Assembly: GCA_029204225.1 (NCBI GenBank)
Contig: CM055111.1
Coordinates: forward strand, 13,146,697-13,210,696
Origin: Diphasiastrum complanatum
Taxonomy: Eukaryota > Streptophyta > Lycopodiopsida > Lycopodiales > Lycopodiaceae
DNA length: 64,000 bases
Direction: 5' to 3'
Shown one piece after another: positions 46,103-58,499 of the stretch; within the stretch, counting starts at the first letter, position 1; each line of letters begins with the position of its first letter. Made by a program: the position numbers and the translations under genes. Under the pieces are notes generated by a model. That model saw only the letters and a program-made list of their open reading frames with translations, was not told where the DNA came from and did no database searches.

Positions 46103-47524
46103 TTTATCTGTGTGAAGAGAGGCTGCTTGTGAATGAACCATAGGCTTCGATCCAGGGAATTGCAGTGTCCAGCAAAGTGCAGTAGAGAGAATATGGTCTC
46201 TGTTTGACTCCGCATACATTCCACTGCTTGATATCCTCGCTAAAAGGACTTCCCTGCCTGCCTATGTTGAAAATCTTTGATGACTAGACTATCAACCTGT
46301 CTGATGTAAGCCAGAATGATATGTGGATGAACTGCTTGTACCCATGTAAAGAGGAAAAAGAGACTCAAATGAGAGAATAAGCGAAGTAGCAAGTCATGAA
46401 GAGAAAGATTAATGCCTCTAATGCTGATGTTTCACTGATGTGATCAGTAATACAAAGAGAGAAAATCATGGCTTAGTTTAGCCCTTGTGATCCTCTTGGG
46501 TTGTTCATGATAGATGACGAAGAGGACTACTGATGCTCCTTCTAATTTTATAAATTTGGTTACGTTGATGATTTTGTAAGTGAATGTGCTTATAAGAAAA
46601 TAGTGAAAAACTAACTGATCATGACTTGACACATCTGACTGATCATGACTGATGCAGGTAGTAGAAATATACTTGCTCGTCCCAATCAATTACCTTTTTC
46701 AAATTATTGAAGCTCCGAGAGCACTCTGAACATTAAATTATTAAGTGTGATGACCTGTGGTCGGCCGGCCCTTTCATGTTACCATTTCCGTTCAGGAATT
46801 GCATGCATCGTAGGCATCTAACGGATATTCACATTTGTATACACTGTAGAGCGATGTCCATGTTACGTATAGTATATAACCTGAAAGTACGATGAATGGC
46901 CGCAGCTATTTATTTTCGGCAAGCCATTAAGTTTTCTGACTTCTCTCTCATTTAGTTTTTAAGCACAACCGGTATTTGCAGTCACAATGCTTAATCTTCA
47001 CATACTCAAAGCGGTTTGAATAGATTTAAAACAATGCAAACCATATCAGATACTATAGATTCAGCATCAAGGCAGCGAGGAATCTGTACAAACATATCAA
47101 TGGAAAAACTCGCTTGTTTTTTAGTTCAAAAACATGGTCGCAAGAATACACTGCCCCTCCCAAAGAAGGGTCTGCTGCCTACAGTGGACGATGGCAACAT
47201 GCGAATGCAGCTATCTACAGAAGCAGCTATTGTAACAACAGATGCTCTATGCAGAAGCAGAATACTGATGCATCTACTGTTGGGTGCTACGTTTTTCTAG
47301 CTACAGTACCGCAAGTAGATGGTGTTTCATATAAGGACTTAACTACGTTCTGTTCAAGGTCGCAATACATCAAGGTCTTGAAAAGATTGAACAAAGAAGC
47401 ACCTCTAAATGGTGGCATTGTGATTCTGAAGCCGCTATTTTGATGGTGTGATGCGCGCGAGAGAGAGATAGATACATGTGCAGATTTCCAGCAACGTGAA
47501 GATTTCTAGCGGCCTCCAATCCAA
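46103..47524. other. No gene recognised
   Basis: Probably includes the rest of the element interrupted at 44803, but no domain or second LTR could be seen. Short ORFs at 47016-47443 show no family signature. Confidence 0.4.
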
Positions 47525-49260
47525 CATACTCTATCAATTCCATACTTTGAATGCTTTCAATTCGTTCTATAAGACCTACGTAATGAATAATCTAAAAACA
47601 ATAAGTTTGTGTCATATAATCAACTGACTAATGTGAATTCCACCCTACAATGATTTGTAAAAACTGAGTATCCTATGCTCATCTCTTTGTGCAAATCACC
47701 ATCCACCAATTCTACATCAACTCTACAATGTGTTTTGTAAGTTGTGAGAAACCACAAGCAGACAAAGCTAGCCTCGAACACCCAATGCATTCTCTTATAG
47801 AAAGTGTCCCTCCTAGACTAGTGTGTGTGAGTTTGCATGGGGGGTTGCAGTCCTAACTCATTAGAGGAGTTTTGAGCTCCAAAAAAACCCTTTAAAAATT
47901 TGTGCTAGATGTCTTTTATATTATTAAAATATTATAACACTAATACTTTTGACTTGCCATAACTTCTTAATGATAGCTTAGAAGTATGTCGTCTAACATA
48001 TCATTGGAAAGCCCTTGTTGAGCACTTTCCAATGCACTAAACTCCGCTAAATGTGGACTTACCACTAAAAAGTTATGCCATTTTTAGTGTGGAATCAAAA
48101 TGTGGACTCAAAAACTTACGTTACGTAGATTTCAAATTTGAGTGTTTTGATTGGTCCATGTGTATGAAAAATTTGAGAAAAAATATAAAAAGAATCTTTA
48201 CAAAGGGTCTTTCCTCTAATGATCACCTATTGTCCATGCTACATGCATATATTTACTATTGTGTGGAGAGTCCCATTTAATTGCTATTGAACTGTTTGAC
48301 CCTCATATTGTCAGGCATATGACTTGTGGGACAAAGATGGCCTTCATACCTATGGCCAAGTATGCATGCATGTGAATCTCTCACACGCGTTAGAGGAGTT
48401 TCCAATATCAAAAAGACCCTTTATGGAATGCCATGTAGGATAAAGAAAAATATAAAAAAAAAAAAACAATATTGTTTATTTGCTTGTCCCCACCACTCAA
48501 GAGACCTCCCCAACTCCCAATGATCGAACCATAGTGTCTACAGTCACAGTTAAGATCTAATGTTTGGTGGACTAATGTATTTTGATGTAAAATATACAGA
48601 TGAATTCATACTAGAGCATACCATTCTCTATCACTTGTGCATACCTTTTTCAAGCTTTGTTCGATGCTTCATTTTCACAAGCAAATTTTCTCTGGCACTT
48701 GCCTTCCTTTTAGGACGAAGTTCCTCCCACTCCCTTAGGCTTCCAATCTATATTCAACACAAATGTCAACTCAAACTTGTTCTATCAAGTTCTTTGTGCC
48801 ATACTCAATTCCTCCTTCGATCGACTAAATGCCCCCTCACATTCAATTGGCCCCACAGATTCCTTGTGGAAAAATTTGAGTAACACTGACTTTGCAATGA
48901 TGGAAACTTGTGGATAAAGGCCCTATAGCATTTGCCTGTGCAAAGAATCTCCATGTTGGTAGTGTCGTCTTTTGATGTCTAGATATCCCTACAGCTTGTA
49001 CATTCATTACGTCAAATGAAACCCCATGCACGTTTTCCAAAAATCCAAAAATATGTGGCAAAGCTTAATTTATCATAAAAGCTTATGATTGAGCTTCAAA
49101 CTTATTCTTAATAATGATCTAGAATCAAGTCTTTGGTTTTTAAATGAGGCTTTTGATCTTGCTTGTGTACATTGATATCAACAATAAAAGTTGTATAAAC
49201 CTCCTTTAAAACACTTTTTAACAATCTACATAGGATAAGTTGGAAGGTCATGGTGACAAT
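47525..49260. repeat. Dispersed repeat, copy 1 (about 1.7 kb)
   Basis: Starts at CTCTATCAATTCCATACT and continues with little interruption to about 49260. Most of it recurs at 49958-51310 and its first third at 53626-54060. Copy 1 contains an extra stretch (47880-48220) absent from copy 2. Broken open frames exist on both strands (for example a Ser/Leu-rich 107-codon ORF at 48560-48883), but no known transposase domain was recognised. Likely an old mobile element of unknown class. Confidence 0.7.
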
Positions 49261-49485
49261 TTTCATACTTGTATCAATTTGAACCTACTACAAATTGACT
49301 TGATACTTATTCTCCCTCTTAAGAATTAACTCCCTCTTTAGGGCACGTCTTCTTTCTAATGGCTTATGCAAGATCAATGACACACATCATAATCGATATA
49401 GTAAATGGAGTCCATCTTGCATCATTCATCATCACTTTATATAATTTATCTATTTTGAAAATAGCAAGTAAAGCTGAAGAGGGAG

Positions 49486-49703
49486 TGTGAAAATTTGTCA
49501 ACATTGTACTTGACTATTCTGGGGCCAAATGGAGGCAGAGATTATGTTGTGTGGTTGGTGTATGTGTATATTTTGGTTAGTGTTTTTTATCAAACTAGCG
49601 ACTAGTGAATGAACTATTTAACATGGAAGCAATTTGTGTTTAGTGCAATCATTCTCTAGCTAGGTCTAACATTTTGGATATATTTGGATCTGAAATTTTC
49701 ACA
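49486..49703 (+). repeat. LTR-like sequence with purine tract before and primer site after
   Basis: 218 bp with a perfect 11-base terminal inverted repeat (TGTGAAAATTT / AAATTTTCACA). Directly left is GAAGAGGGAG, like a polypurine tract. Directly right is TGGTATTAGAGCTGG (49704-), one mismatch from the initiator-Met primer site. No second copy was found in the window. Both signals at one LTR would be expected for the shared LTR of two head-to-tail elements, but one may be coincidental. Confidence 0.7.
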
Positions 49704-49739
49704 TGGTATTAGAGCTGGTTTGTGGCCAAAAATAGTAAC

Positions 49740-51310
49740 TACTTACCCTTAGGCAAACCATCGTATTCAAAAAAATAATGTCCAAATGGAATGTTAAAGG
49801 CACATTACCTCTATCTCATCAACTAGTGTTGACTTCTTTCTGCCTCTCTTACCATCCAAACGAGCCACTTTTCCACTGTCATGGGCATCGCCAACATTTG
49901 TAGTTATTTCTCCGTTTTCCATAAGTGATTGGGATGTTTGTGTGCTAAGCTCAACATCCTCTATCAATTCCATACTCTGAATGCTTTCAATTCATTCTAT
50001 AAGACCTATGTCATGAATAATCTAAAAACAATAAGTTTGTGTCATATAGTCAACTGGCTAATGTGAGTTCCACCCTAAAATGATTTGTAAAAACTGAATA
50101 TCATATGCTCATCTCTTTGGGCAAGGCACCATCCACCAATTCTACATCAACTATTAGAATGTGTTTTGTATGTTGTGAGAAACCACAAGAAGACAAAGCT
50201 AGTCTCAAACACCTGCATTCTCTTATAAAAAGTGTCCCTGCTAGACTAGTGTGTGTGAGTTTGCATGGGGGTTTGCAGTCCTAACTATCACCTATTGTCC
50301 ATGCTACACGCATATATTTACTACTGTGTGGAGAGTCCCATTTAATTGCTATTGAACTGTTTGACCCTCATATTGTCAAGCATATGACTTGTGGGACAAC
50401 GCTGGCCTTTATACGTATGGCCAAGTTTGCATGCATGTGAATCTCTCACACTCATTAGAGGAGTTCTCAATATCAAAAAGACCCTTTAAGGAATGCCATG
50501 TAGGATAAAGAAAAATATCAAAATAAAAAAAACAATATTGTTTAGTTGCTTGCCCCCACCACTCAAGAGGCCTCCCCAACTCCCAATGATCTAACCATAG
50601 TGTCTACAGTCACAGTTAACATCTAACGTTTGGTGGATTAATGTATTTTGATGTAAATTCATACTAGAGCATACCATTCTCTATCACTTGTCCATACCTT
50701 TTTCAAGCTTTGTTCGATGTTTCATTTTCACAAGCAAATCTTCTTTGGCACTTGCCTTCGTTTTAGGACAAAGTTCCTCCCACTCTCTTCGGCTTCCAAT
50801 CTATATTCAACACAAATGTCAACTCAAACTTGTTCTATCAAATTCTTTGTGCCATACTCAGTTCCTCCTTCGATCGACTAAATGCCCCCTCACATTCAAA
50901 TGGCCCCACAGATTCCTTGTGGAAAAATTTGAGTAACACTGACTTTGCAATGATGGAAACTTGTGGATAAAGGCCCTATAGCATTTGCCTATGCAAGGAA
51001 TCTCCATGTTGGTAGTGTCATCTTTTGATGTCTAGATATCCCTACAGCTTGTACATTCATTACGTCAAATGAAACCCCATGCACGTTTTCCAAAAATCCA
51101 AAAATATGTGGCAAGGTTTAATTTATCATAAAAATTTATGATTCAACTTCAAACTTATTCTAAATAATGTTTTAGAATCAAGTCTTTGGTTTTTATATGA
51201 GACTTTTGGTCTTGCTTGTGTACATTGATATCAACAATAAAAGTTGTGTCAACCTCCTTTAAAACACTTTATAACAATCTACATAGGATAAGTTGGAAGG
51301 TAATGGTGGC
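49740..51310. repeat. Dispersed repeat, copy 2
   Basis: Highly similar to copy 1 from 49958 onwards. Its left 220 bases (49740-49958) instead match copy 3 at 53400-53626, on whose minus strand the frame reads KRGRKKSKLVDEIG. The copy ends near 51310 (shared segment AGGATAAGTTGGAAGGT). Confidence 0.75.
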
Positions 51311-51789
51311 AATTTTCAAGCCAAAGGGTGTTATATTATATTCAAATACATCCCTTTGAGTGATATTTTGCTTCCTTTTTGGCATATTTATAATGAAGTT
51401 TAGCTTTACAAAATCCACTTTGTGGAAATAATATTGTCAACTACTTGGATTATCCAAATCATTCACTACCATTAGTTATACTATTAGAATTAAGACGCTT
51501 TTCTTTCCAGCCACTCTGTTGACAGGTCAAAGAACATTCAAATTGAAAATTTACGATTGCTAATGGATGTGGAATTGGCTAAGAAGAAGGCCGAGAATAA
51601 GAAGGGAAAGCGACAAAGTTGCAAGGATATTTAAACTCTTTCAAAAGGAGGTTATTGAAATAGAAGGATTCGTGCATTCAAGTAAGCATATTTTGATTTA
51701 TGTAACTTGATCAATGACATATGGATTTATTTCAACTACGATGATATTTTGCTAACTATCTGCTTTTTTGTAGATCTGCATTAGTAGCA

Positions 51790-53230
51790 TAAGATAGGTA
51801 TGCATAAGATCATTGGTACCCCATTACATATTGAGGAGGTGTATGAAATTGATGGAAGATCAATATCTTATAATTCATCAAACAACTTATTTGTTGATCT
51901 AGATTACTTGCTAAGAAACATCGTCATATTCTATGATATAACCTTTGAAAAGGTGAATGGCAAAATAATCATAGTACTTAAGTTAGATGGGTGAGAAATT
52001 GTGAAAGGGCACAAGATGGAGAGGGTTAGTATAACTCTCATGAATGGTGCATTATCACAAATAGTGGACCAAGGAGATTTCAGATTTAGTGTCTAGTCCA
52101 ATAATGATATATGATTTCAGATTTAGTGTCTAGTCCAATAATGATACATTAGATTCAATGGATAGTACTAATTCATATTAAACTAAGTTTGATTAATTCT
52201 TTGGAAAGGTACTGAAGGAGGACCATGATATATTATCATGGATGTTCTCTAGGACATCTTACCCTAGGATCCTCAAGGACCATATGGTTGGAGGATTTCT
52301 CAATGTTCTAGGAGCTGAAGACTTCAATGTTGAATGTCACTTAGCAGGTGATTTGAAAACATCGAAATGCATGTATAATGTCTCGCATAGTGCTACATCT
52401 AAACACCCTTGTTTGTACTGCATTGAAAAGGCAAAAGATGTTACTAGGAGTATAGGAACGACTAGAGAATATGCAAATCCGAACTGGAAGCCTGTGTTGC
52501 CTATTCCCTTGAAAAATGTGCATGTTTGCACTCATCATGCAGACGTTAGATTAATAGAAAAGCTGATTTATCTTCATATACATTTTGCTTGAAATAGTAA
52601 GCCAGCATCATCCGCAAAGGAAGCTATCTCTCGATTAGAAGATATTTTATCAAAAGTAGGACTTCAAAAGTGAGATGTCAAAATAAAAAAAGATGAAAAG
52701 CTTTCAAGAAAGACAATAAATATGCCTACTAAGCCAAGCATAGGAGGAGCAAAAGCACGTCAATCCTATCAAACCACACTGGTAAGGCTTCTAATATTCA
52801 ACACTCAGTCTAGACAAATATTATTGCTGCAACTCAGACTTTGAGAAGAGCGACAAAACTAGATGTATGGAGGAAGCTTTATAGTATGATTGAAATTTGA
52901 AGAAAAAAGATCAATTTTTTGATATTGATAAGAAAGTTGTACAAAAGACTTGTGTTGAGTTTGTTGATGTAGTATCAAAAGCATGGAGAGAAGATCACAT
53001 CACTCATTACATGGTTAGTATAAATGCTTCGAGATGCTTTTAATTTTCCCTATATATTTCAATCCAAGCATAAGACTGACATTACGATTTTGACATGTGC
53101 AGCACATACTAAGAGATCATATAGCATTTTTTGCACACACATATGGAAGCCTAAGTGTCTGATCATCACAAGGGATGGATCGAAATACACAACATGGAGA
53201 AGCAATGAAAAAAGAACCTACATTTGTTAA
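51790..53230 (+). pseudogene. Unidentified coding remnant with Cys/His-rich segment
   Basis: Consecutive plus-strand open stretches: 51800-51994 (IGTPLHIEEVYEIDGRSISY ...), 52242-52592 (116 codons) and 53024-53230. The central one has LAGDLKTSKCMYNVSHSATS, then HPCLYC and, 50 residues on, HVCTHHADVRLIEKL: a Cys-x2-Cys plus a Cys/His cluster, possibly a zinc site. The order of an Asp-Gly/RVSITLM segment, a GDLK segment and a HPCxYC motif reminds me of poorly characterised transposon-encoded proteins seen in several eukaryotes, but I cannot name the family. Frames between the pieces are broken. It lies between copies 2 and 3 of the dispersed repeat and may belong to the same element. Confidence 0.45.
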
Positions 53231-53399
53231 AGGGCTTTTACATTATCTTTGGAAAGGGTGTTGCCATTGGCAATATAAAATCACCCTTTCCATTAAGTAC
53301 CCATAATATTTGATTACACGTTTCATAAACAACCTTTGTTTTAGTTTGAATGGCTCAATGGGGCATTTTCAACGCAAGGAAACCATTGGGAGTGGAAAG

Positions 53400-54060
53400 T
53401 CCCTAGTTACCCTTTAGGAAAACCATTGTATTTGAAAACATAATATCCAAATGGAATGTGAAAGGCACATTACCTATCTCATCAACTAGTTTTGACTTCT
53501 TTCTACCTCTCTTACCATCCAAACGAGCCACTTCTCCACTGTCATGGGCATCGCCAAAATTTGTAGTTATTTCTCTGTTTTCCATAAGTGATTGGGATGT
53601 TTGTGTACTAAGCTCAACATCCTCTATCAATTCCATACTCTGAATGCTTTCAATTCATTCTATAAGACCGATGTCATGAATAATCTAAAAACAATAAGTT
53701 TGTGTCATATAGTCAACTGGCTAATGTGAGTTCCACCATAAAGTAAACACTAAATATTATATGCTCATCTCTTTGGGCAAGTCACCATCCAACAATTCTA
53801 CATCAACTATTACAATGTGTTTTGTTAGTTGAAAGAAACCATAGGAAGACAAAGCTAGTCTGGAACACCCAATGCATTCTCTTTTAGAAAGTGTCCCTCC
53901 TAGACTAGTGTCTACATGCATATATTTACTACTGTGTGGAGAGTCCCATTTAATTGCTATTGAACAGTTTGACCTTGATATTGTCAAGTATATGACTTGT
54001 GGGACAAAGCTGGCCCTCATACCTATTGCCAAGTATGCATGCATGCAAATCTCTCACACT
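53400..54060. repeat. Dispersed repeat, copy 3 (partial)
   Basis: 53400-53626 matches 49740-49958, and 53626-54060 matches 49958-50450 with an internal deletion. The minus strand has an open frame of 77 codons (53403-53636) with an acidic N-terminus, then KRGRKKSKLVDEIG. No family assigned. Confidence 0.7.
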
Positions 54061-54061
54061 A

Positions 54062-55190
54062 CCCTTTGCTCTATAGTGATTGTTACACCTAATGGATCCC
54101 TTGGATTAGCCCAAGTTATGGTCTCATAATACTCCATCCTCCTTGAGAGCCAGGCTTGGTCCTCTATGACCAAATCTGAAAATAGTTTGCAATGAGCACT
54201 ACATCTCTCTAAAGTGAAATTCTCAATAGGTAGATCCTTCCACTTAACCAGATATTTTTGATATAGAGTGTAATATTTCATCTCCCTATAATCAAGAATG
54301 CTTTATGGTTCATGTGGACGTTGATGAGAATTTATGGGCCTCTGTATTGGCTAACATGAAATACTGGCTGGTCTTTAGTATTGTTTGGAAGTTCTAGCTC
54401 ATTGTATTCTTCTAATAATGGTACAAGGACCACAATACCTAGGAGATGACTTGGCACACACTCTCTTTTTTAGAATTCTAGAGTTAGCTGAAATTTTAAA
54501 AAAGACGTCTTTGCGAGTAGAGTACTGAATGTCCCATCGTGCAAATTCACACAATGTTTTGCTCGATCCTAAGCAGCTTGCTTCATGCTTCTTTTACCAT
54601 GTTCTACCATCTGGTTTAGGTCTTTTATTCGGCTATTTCAACTTTTTCATGCTTGAACCCTTCGTCTCTGGGTGAGCATGGCTGAAAACCATACATCAAC
54701 ATAAATGGTCTATATTCCGTAGCTAAATGTCTGGCATTATTATAAGAAAACTCTACTATCAAAGACTATTCTTCCCAATTAATTTGACTTTTGCTGATGT
54801 ATGCTCAAAGCATATCCTCTATCGTTTGCTTTCACCTTTTTGTTTGAAAGTCTGGTTGTAGATAATGTGGATGGTCTGTTGTACTCATATTCAATTTGGT
54901 ATGGAGGTGATGGAATAGTGCTCTCCAAAAATCCCCATCAAACTTATTATTTTGGTCATTGAGTGTGCCAAAAAGATGATTGTTACATAATAAAAATAGC
55001 ATGTCTATGAACAACCTTGCTAATTCTAGTGCTATAATGATTGTTTTGGTCAAAACAAAGTGAGCTATTATGGTCAAATGATCAACTATGACTCATATGT
55101 CATCAGGACCTTTCGAGGTCCTAGGTAGGCATACTATAAAATCCATGGATATACTTTCCCGTTTGCCGGTTTATATTTCAAAAAAACTAA
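54062..55190 (-). pseudogene. Decayed Ty3/gypsy integrase and chromodomain-like end
   Basis: Minus strand. Integrase core in pieces (MAHFVLTKT, ARLFIDMLF, HTKLNMSTTDHP at 55077-54870; then remnants to 54600), followed by heavily broken sequence. At 54260-54054 there is a chromodomain-like segment (YLVKWKDLPIENFTLE). Copy of the fragment at 42440-43030, in inverted orientation and slightly longer. An old chromovirus-type remnant unrelated in detail to 12036-17637. Confidence 0.78.
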
Positions 55191-55197
55191 TCACATA

Positions 55198-55955
55198 TCC
55201 ATATTGTGGTTCATGTTGAAGCTTGATATAAAACAACAACACATCAAAGGATGTGATGTATCCTGAAGTATGTGCAATCTCTACTGTGGTTATTGTGGTT
55301 TGTACATAAGCTCAATAGGACGTAGCAACACATCAAAGACATGTTGCACCAAGGTGCATCAGCAATCCATACTATAGTTCATATTGAAGCTAAAAAAAAA
55401 GCAGCAACACATCGAAGGATGTGTTGTACCAAGAAGCACCTTGCGATCTCCAATGTGGTTATTGTAGTTTGTACTGAAGCTCAACATAAAGTAGCAAGAC
55501 ATCAAAGACGCATTGTACCCAGAAGCATCAACAATCCATATTGTGGTTCATATTGAAGCTCAACAAAAGGTAGCAACACATTGAAGGTGTGTTGTACAAA
55601 GAATCCATCATCCATACTATGGTTTATACTGAAGCTTGACATACAACAACAACACACCAGAGATGTGTTGTACCCAGAAGCATCAACAATCCATATTGTG
55701 GTTCATATTGAAGCTCAAAAAAAAGTACGGGCACACTGAAGATGTGTTGTACAAGGAAGCATCAACAATCCGTAATGTGGTTTATATTGAAGCTCAACAT
55801 AAATCAACAACACGCCAAAGATGCAAGAAACATGTGTAAATGATGCAAGAAACTTCTGCAATCTATAATGTGGTATATATTGAAGATGGACATAAAGGAT
55901 GCATTGTACCAAGAGGTGTACCAAGAGGCATCAACAATCTATGTTGCGGTTACTG
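55198..55955. repeat. Minisatellite of about 80-bp units, nine copies
   Basis: Units begin near 55198, 55283, 55366, 55447, 55533, 55609, 55690, 55769 and 55862. Each carries a TCCATATTGTGGTTCATATT-like start, GAAGCTCAACA and a GTGTTGTACCAAGAAGCATC end. Unit length varies from 76 to 93 bases. Non-coding. Confidence 0.85.
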
Positions 55956-55959
55956 GTGT

Positions 55960-56810
55960 GATGAAGAGTACACACCACTCAAGAGTGAATGAAATTAGAT
56001 GAACCTTGAGAACCAGACAATCGTAGCTCAATTTTCCTTCTTCCTTCCACTTCCTTGTCTCATCACATTCCTTGTCTTGATCAACCATTTGATCATCCAT
56101 GTCATGCCCATGACTGGTCTCGGGTAGCATGTCCACGCTAGGGACTGGTAATCATGACTATAAGGGAATTGGGGCCATTATGAGTACATGGTCATAATTA
56201 ATGTTTGTAGGCCTAAACACATGGTGGTGGAGTTCATATGGGTCTATCAGTGAGTCATTAGGGAACTGGATGACGTGGCCCAAATAGGCTGCAGAGGTGT
56301 CCAGTGAGGTGTCACAATGCACTACTAGTTGTGCATTGGCCTTGGAGGGTATAAGTATACCTATTGGGCTCTCACTAGTGTATGCTTGATTTTGTGATTG
56401 GTAGCTACATGCTTCTAGTGTGATTTCTCTTTCCATGACTGTGATTGATCTCGGGGGCTAGATCCGTACGATCTAGGTTTGGTTGGGCTGGTTTATCCAC
56501 CACCCGTTCCCTTGTGTTGGTGTTCTATCAGTATGCTTAGACTAGTATCATGTGTGTGAGGACTTTATAATCCATATGATCATCGTGAGTGTCTTCCCAG
56601 TTGGATTAAGATTTTTCATGCTTTGCATCAAGTATTGGGATGAATTCAATTGTTCCTTCCTTCTCATGTTTCACCACATGAGGCATGTGATCCACATCAA
56701 ACATCACATGCCGACTAATGATCCTCTTCATGCTTGTAAGATCATATAGTCTATAAGCTTTCTATTCCTCATTGTATCCCAAGAAGATACACTTACTAGA
56801 GTTTGTCGAA
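55960..56810 (-). pseudogene. Ty1/copia remnant (integrase to RT linker)
   Basis: Minus-strand translation reads IFLGY, KAYRLYDLTS, KRIISRHVMFD, then IEFIPILDA and an acidic DMDDQMVDQDKE segment. This is collinear with the integrase C-terminus and linker of the intact copia at 35150-35400 (YSEESKAYRLYDLTS, KRIISRDVIF, FVPILDD). About 350 bases (56160-56540) between the two halves are poorly matched. No catalytic domain left. Confidence 0.75.
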
Positions 56811-56844
56811 ATCAGTAGGTTGTGCAAAAGCTGGGAGTGGATAC

Positions 56845-56955
56845 CCCGAATTTCTCGGGGTCGGAAAAATTAGACCCGCTCATGTTCAATGGCACTCAGA
56901 TAATTTATTGAAGGTTCGGAAAAATCCGAACCGATTCGACCCGACCTAGGGTTGG
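56845..56955. repeat. Palindromic word cluster (CCCGA.../TCGGG, TCGGAAAAATCCGA)
   Basis: CCCCGAATTTCTCGGGG is a near-perfect short hairpin. It is followed by TCGGAAAAAT, GACCCG and then GGTTCGGAAAAATCCGAACC, GATTCGACCCGACC and CTAGGGTTGG. The last word also occurs at the edge of the GGTACC cluster (3657). Possibly another small element of the palindromic-word type. Confidence 0.5.
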
Positions 56956-57199
56956 AATTTTTTCTGTTAAGAAAAAACTCGAGCCTTCTATTTTCTTGGT
57001 CTTGTAAAGGTTTCAGGATGATCATTAACAAATGGATTTAAGACTGAGCATCGAATTCCAACAGAGCTATCGTATAACTTATTTCTATGGACATTGGTTG
57101 TACAACCAAACACATAGCTTGCTCTAGCTCTCCTCCAATTGGTGTTCATGTGGATCATACTCTAGTTGCTCTAGCTTGCTCTTGCACTCCTTCCATTGT

Positions 57200-58450
57200 T
57201 GTTCACATGGAGCCATAATCCACTTAGTCCCTCTGCCAAGGATCGACTCAAAATAGCTATACAAGGCTCATTGACCAATATCGAGTTTAGTACATTTAGA
57301 TTGCTTGAGTTCAACCTTTTATAGATAAAATCTATCCCTACCACATCAGATAATCCAAATTTGATGAGATCACTCAATTTTGGCCCTCATCACCCATTGA
57401 GTAATTAAATCAAAGGAATCTTGAATTTAAGACAATTAGATAGCTCAAATTTCATATATATGGCTAAGATAGCTCAAATTTATCGTGCAACATATGATTT
57501 TGGTCCTTATCAGTCGACATGGCTCATTGAGTGATCAAATTCAACCGATTTCAAATCTGGTACATTTAGATTGCTTGAGTTTCATCCCTTATTGATGGAA
57601 TTGACCCCTACCTATGGGGTAGCTCAAATTTTATATCTATCAATCGAGGTAGTTGGATTTTGGATCTTATCACTCAAAATTGTCCATTGAGTGATAAAAG
57701 TAGAGGAAGCTTGAGTCTAGGATATTCAAATGAATCAAATTGATGTGGTCCTTATCACCTGACATCGTATTTGAAAGATAAATCGGATTTGATCCCTCAT
57801 TATTGAATTGGCCCCTATCACTTGAGATGGCTCAAATTGATATCTATCACCCATGATAGCTCAAACTCGATGTCTAACATTCAAGATAGGTCAATTTTGC
57901 CCTCATCACTTCAAATTGTCCATTGAGTGATCAAATTAGAGGAAATATTTAATTTAGGACATTTAAATAGCTCAAATTTGATGTTTATTGCTCGAGATAG
58001 ATTGATATGCCTATGCTACAAGTTTTCGATGAATCTCGAGTTTAGGATATTCAATTTGCTAGAGTTTGATCTATTTTTGAGGAAAGTAGCTCCTATCACT
58101 CAAGATAGCTCAAAATTGATGTCTATCACTCAAGATAACTTGAATTTGTGCCACACATGAGAAAACTCAAATTTGGTTCTCGTCAATAGACATGACTTAC
58201 TAAATGATTAAAATCGACCAAAATTTAGTTTGGTATATTCAAATTTCTCAAGTTCCACCTCTCATCGATTGAATTGGTCCCTACCATATGAGATTGTCAA
58301 ATTTGATGTCTGTAACTTCAAGTATCTCAAATTTAGCCTTTTTTACTTGAGGTTGTCGATTGAGTGATCAAATCAAATTTGGCCTTACTGGTGGATTTAT
58401 TGCTCAAATTTCATTTTTATCACTTGAGGTAACTTGAATTCGATTTCTAT
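57200..58450. repeat. Degenerate satellite-like array
   Basis: Variants of CTCATTGAGTGATCAAATT occur near 57393, 57527, 57682, 57917, 58190 and 58352. Variants of TATCACTCAAGATAGCTCAAATTTGATGTC fall between them. Units are roughly 130-280 bases and strongly diverged. Non-coding on both strands. Confidence 0.65.
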
Positions 58451-58478
58451 GAGTGAGAAAGCACAATTTCTTTTAGAT

Positions 58479-58499
58479 CCCCCCCCCCACCCCCCCCCC

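Noticed and set aside
55341-55839. ORFs with repeated Cys-Cys-Thr-Lys-Lys motifs
   Set aside because: They are translations of the 80-bp minisatellite.
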